Source of the DNA: Serilophus lunatus | Taxonomy: Eukaryota; Chordata; Aves; Passeriformes; Eurylaimidae | DNA: 64,000 nucleotides | Reading direction: 5' to 3' | Assembly: GCA_013399895.1 (NCBI GenBank) | Contig: VXBA01000399.1 | Location: 1 to 64,000, forward strand | Shown: piece by piece, positions 61,019-64,000 of the stretch | Position numbering within the stretch: the first letter of the stretch is position 1 | How the letters are laid out: each line of letters begins with the position of its first letter | Made by a program: the position numbers and the translations under genes | Notes under the pieces: model-generated | What the model saw: only the letters and a program-made list of their open reading frames with translations | What the model was told of the DNA's origin: nothing | The model's database searches: none

Positions 61019-63738
61019 ATAAAGTTTAAAATTTTAACATAAATTTTAATTATTAAAGCCAAACAAACACTTGAGGGAGTAAAAAAAGATACATTTTTAT
61101 TTTCCCTGTTCATAATTTGTTGCATGTTTCTTTTAGTATTTTTTGGTTTTAACAAAGCTGTTTTTCTGATCGACACCTGCCTTGCTGAAAAATTTTCTGT
61201 ATGCCTTACTGGAGGATTTTGAGTTGCAAGGAAGAGTATTATAGAATGTAAACAATACAAAAAAGGAAGCAAAAAGAAAAGATAGAACATGATACAAGAT
61301 GAGTATGAGACGTGAGAAAGAAAAAATTATTTGAGAACTAGATTTGTTGGCACAGGCAGAAGGAGCTTGTTCAGTTTGAACCTCAAAGGATTGACAGATA
61401 CAGCTAGCCATTATTGCTGAAAACTGAAATAGTACAGCCCTTCCATTTATCCTGCTTTCCTTTCTCTACCTTACTGGAAGACTGTCATCACTTTGTAAGC
61501 CAAATAAGACAAGCACTTCTAAGAAGACAAGTGGCCTAAGAAGAATAAAAGTCAAATCCGAAATGACCAAACTCCTTTTGCTACTAGTTTTAAGAAGACG
61601 ACCAAAGTTATGGGAAGCTGGCTGAAAAAGTGAGGGATGAAAAAGCTACAATTGAAGATCTGGACAATGTTTTGAGACATGAGCTGTTGAATCATTTCTT
61701 CTAAAAAGGGGCTTTTCATATTAGGAATTTTTTTATACAAATATTTGAATTTTTAAAATATAAATTATTCAATCATACTGAAAGACAGCACTATTGCTGT
61801 AAACAGTGGGGATAGAGTATAGGTCTGGAAATCAATCAGTAGAGGAGGCAGGCTGGAGAGTGACTTGATATCAAAAAGTCAATCTGTTCTGCATGTTCTG
61901 CTTGTGCTCATGAACACTCTAAATTAGAAAAAAAAAAAGCCATCATCAAAGTATCAAAGGGAGTATCTGTACTACATCTTCATCATGAACAACAATGTTA
62001 AATGGGATTTTATTGACTTATTATGATACGTCAGTAATTTGACTTCTTCAATGTACAGCAAAAGGAAATGCACAGGAACAGCAACATGGCTGTTGATTTA
62101 AAAATAACGAGTAGTATTAACCCATACTAAGTCTCCAGAATAATATACGTCTTCATGCAACTCAATTAACCTGTGCTATTGTTGTCATTACATATTTTCT
62201 CCATCTGCATTTCAGCATTAAAAAAAAAAAAGTTTAGCTATTGATTTTGTTTATTCTTTCATCCTGCACAGTAAGTTGCCTTATGTACAGTGAAAAATGC
62301 TGACAGTTCCAAAAGAAAATCACCAATTGGCAGATATATAGGACTTCACAGATAGCTGGTTAGTTTGTTTCTATAATGGAATATACAGAAAGTTGTGCCA
62401 ATAAATTAATGACAAGTGGAGCTCAAGGCCCCTACAGGATGTGCTTCTTCACTTCACAGTAGATCTTAGAATGTTTTATTACTATTTTACCTCCTCAGTG
62501 CACTGTCTTATTTGTCACAACATGTTAGTAAATTTTTTTTTGTTTATATCCAAAGACTTTAAAAACACAAGTTGAAACACAAACCAAGAACGTCAAATGA
62601 TTCTTCTTTTACAGCAGAATCTCTGCATTCTGAGTTAATCATTCCATGAAAAATAATCGAGTCATAAAAATGCTCTTTAGATTAAAGTCTCATAAAATAC
62701 TAGGATTTGTTTCTTTTGAGCATCTTTGCATCTAGTTCTAGGTATTGACACAGGAACTCAGCATGTCAGTTCTGTAGACAAATATTTTTACTACACCAAA
62801 CCCAAAGTAGTCTGATATTTAGCATCGAGACAAAATACTTTTTTATGAATCAGGAGGAAAAACATTTTCTGAATGCCAAGTTATTCAAAATTACAACTAA
62901 TAATAGTATGCATGGTCCTTAATTTAAAAAAGATAATATTAAAATACATACATTGAAAAATTAATCTTTGTATCTACAAAAAATAAATTAACAAAAAAAT
63001 CTAAACTGTGATCACATAAGTTTATTGAGAGCTGTCCATTATCGTTTGTCTCCAAATGATCCAGAAAAAATGTATAATCTTTGTTACAGGCTGTTTGGAA
63101 GCTATAATTTTCTCCAAAATTTCCTGAAATAAAATGCATCTTAGGTGGCTTATCTATAACGTAGCTTGCCTACTGATTGATCTCCTTGCAGGTTCATGGA
63201 AAACTGTTCACAGTTGCATTGATCAATTCTCTGCCCTGGTATTTGTTTAACAGCAACCCATACAGATAGGCTGGTGCAGAAGTCCACATGCCTCATTTTT
63301 CTTGCAGTACCTTGTCACGTGGCAACCTTTAGTACAGCTGGAGAAGTAAGGAAAACCATATTATGGAGTTACGACCCTCAATTGTAGCCAAAGAATAAGA
63401 TGAGGCACACACAGAGAACAGGAGGTGCACCGAGCTCTGTAACTGTGGTCTGAAAAAAAACCCCTTGCTGATTCCTGAAAGAAGTTTCCAAGTTCTTTAA
63501 GGAGGTCTGAGTCACCCTTCTCACTGCTGACCTGAGGCAGAGGTACCCTGGATTGATTTGTAGGGCTTCCCAAAATGGCTGAGTCCCCTCACCTGGGCAT
63601 TTGCCCTATGTTCTTTTTAAAAGTGAGAAAACGGATGAGATGTCAGGTCTTTGGTTTTGGTTTATTTGTATGTATCAAATAGTGAAAGATAGGAATTCAG
63701 CCTCCAGTCTAACATCATGCAGACCAGTGCTCACTATT

Positions 63739-63764
63739 GTTTTTTGGTTTTTTTTTTTGGTTTA
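63739..63764 (+). repeat. T-rich tract with GG breaks
   Basis: TTTTTTGG, a T10 run, then GGTTTA. Confidence 0.8.
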
Positions 63765-64000
63765 TCCTTCTGAAGCCCTTAGTCAAGGAACTACTTTAAA
63801 ATTTGTATTCCAGTCCAAGGATCTGGCAAACAAAATGCTGGCAGAGCAGCACTAACTTGTAGGCCCCCATGTCTTTTATTGCATATTGTCTCTACTCTGC
63901 TGGAATCTTTTAAAGGCAATCCATTAACTATAATGTATTAACATCAAACCTTCCTGGTAGGATTTTTATGTGTTAATTCACAATAAGGTTATGGTGTATT

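Larger units (their letters stand above)
49419..64000. other. A+T-rich single-copy DNA, no gene seen
   Basis: In 14.6 kb I recognise no exon, RNA gene, CR1 or LTR. Minor repeats are a CA run (53784-53803), T/G tracts (56631-56667 and 63739-63764), their complement (60969-61018), an interrupted palindrome (59404-59422) and a 24-bp tandem duplication (59688-59735). The patch at 52420-52640 is less repetitive in composition and may be conserved noncoding DNA. A slightly G+C-richer patch lies at 60540-60800. All open frames are 60-115 residues, without family signatures. Confidence 0.5.

Overview
This is vertebrate nuclear DNA, almost certainly from a bird. The evidence is at least eight fragments of CR1-type LINEs with the avian 3' signature (ATTCTATGATTCTAT-like ends and characteristic tail modules), ERVL-type LTRs that open TGTCGTGG or TGTGGTGG, A+T-rich single-copy DNA, vertebrate-style microsatellites, and assembly gaps of draft-genome style. 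I cannot name the species. No bacterial or viral gene organisation, operon or CRISPR array is present.

I found no convincing host protein-coding exon. The open frames in the window are short, stop-limited and unlike any family I recognise. The only frames I recognise as coding are decayed pieces of CR1 ORF2 (29.9-30.3 kb and 33.7-33.85 kb, both minus). The window reads as a gene-poor intergenic or intronic stretch whose history is written by retroelements.

Layout. 0-2.9 kb: plain A+T-rich DNA. 2.9-4.6 kb: an older LTR-like block split by a solo ERVL LTR (3516-4363) with a perfect 5-bp target duplication. 4.6-15 kb: single-copy DNA with three short sense CR1 tails (8.85, 10.15 and 10.92 kb). 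15.0-16.0 kb: an old antisense CR1. 16-25 kb: single-copy DNA with a perfect 22-bp palindrome and a 48-bp perfectly alternating purine-pyrimidine run. 25.1-26.2 kb: an antisense LTR of the same ERVL family as the one at 3.5 kb. 26.96 kb: a CR1 tail. 29.6-30.7 and 32.7-34.0 kb: two antisense CR1s, the second holding a 599-bp gap. 35.68-37.08 kb: a compact 1.4-kb minus-strand endogenous retroviral remnant with two related LTRs, a tRNA-Lys-like primer binding site and a near-matching 6-bp target duplication. 37-44 kb: single-copy DNA. 43.99-45.25 kb: a 1.26-kb block that opens like an ERVL LTR and contains a CpG-rich island and a 446-bp gap. 46.97 kb: a long ATCT microsatellite. 49.3 kb: a CR1 tail. 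The remainder to 64 kb is A+T-rich with minor repeats.

The two items most worth following up are the compact retroviral remnant, whose two LTRs no longer match over their 5' parts, and the CpG-rich block at 44-45 kb, which ends next to a consensus splice donor. Neither is shown to be a new system. Both are bounded by sequence evidence that can be tested.
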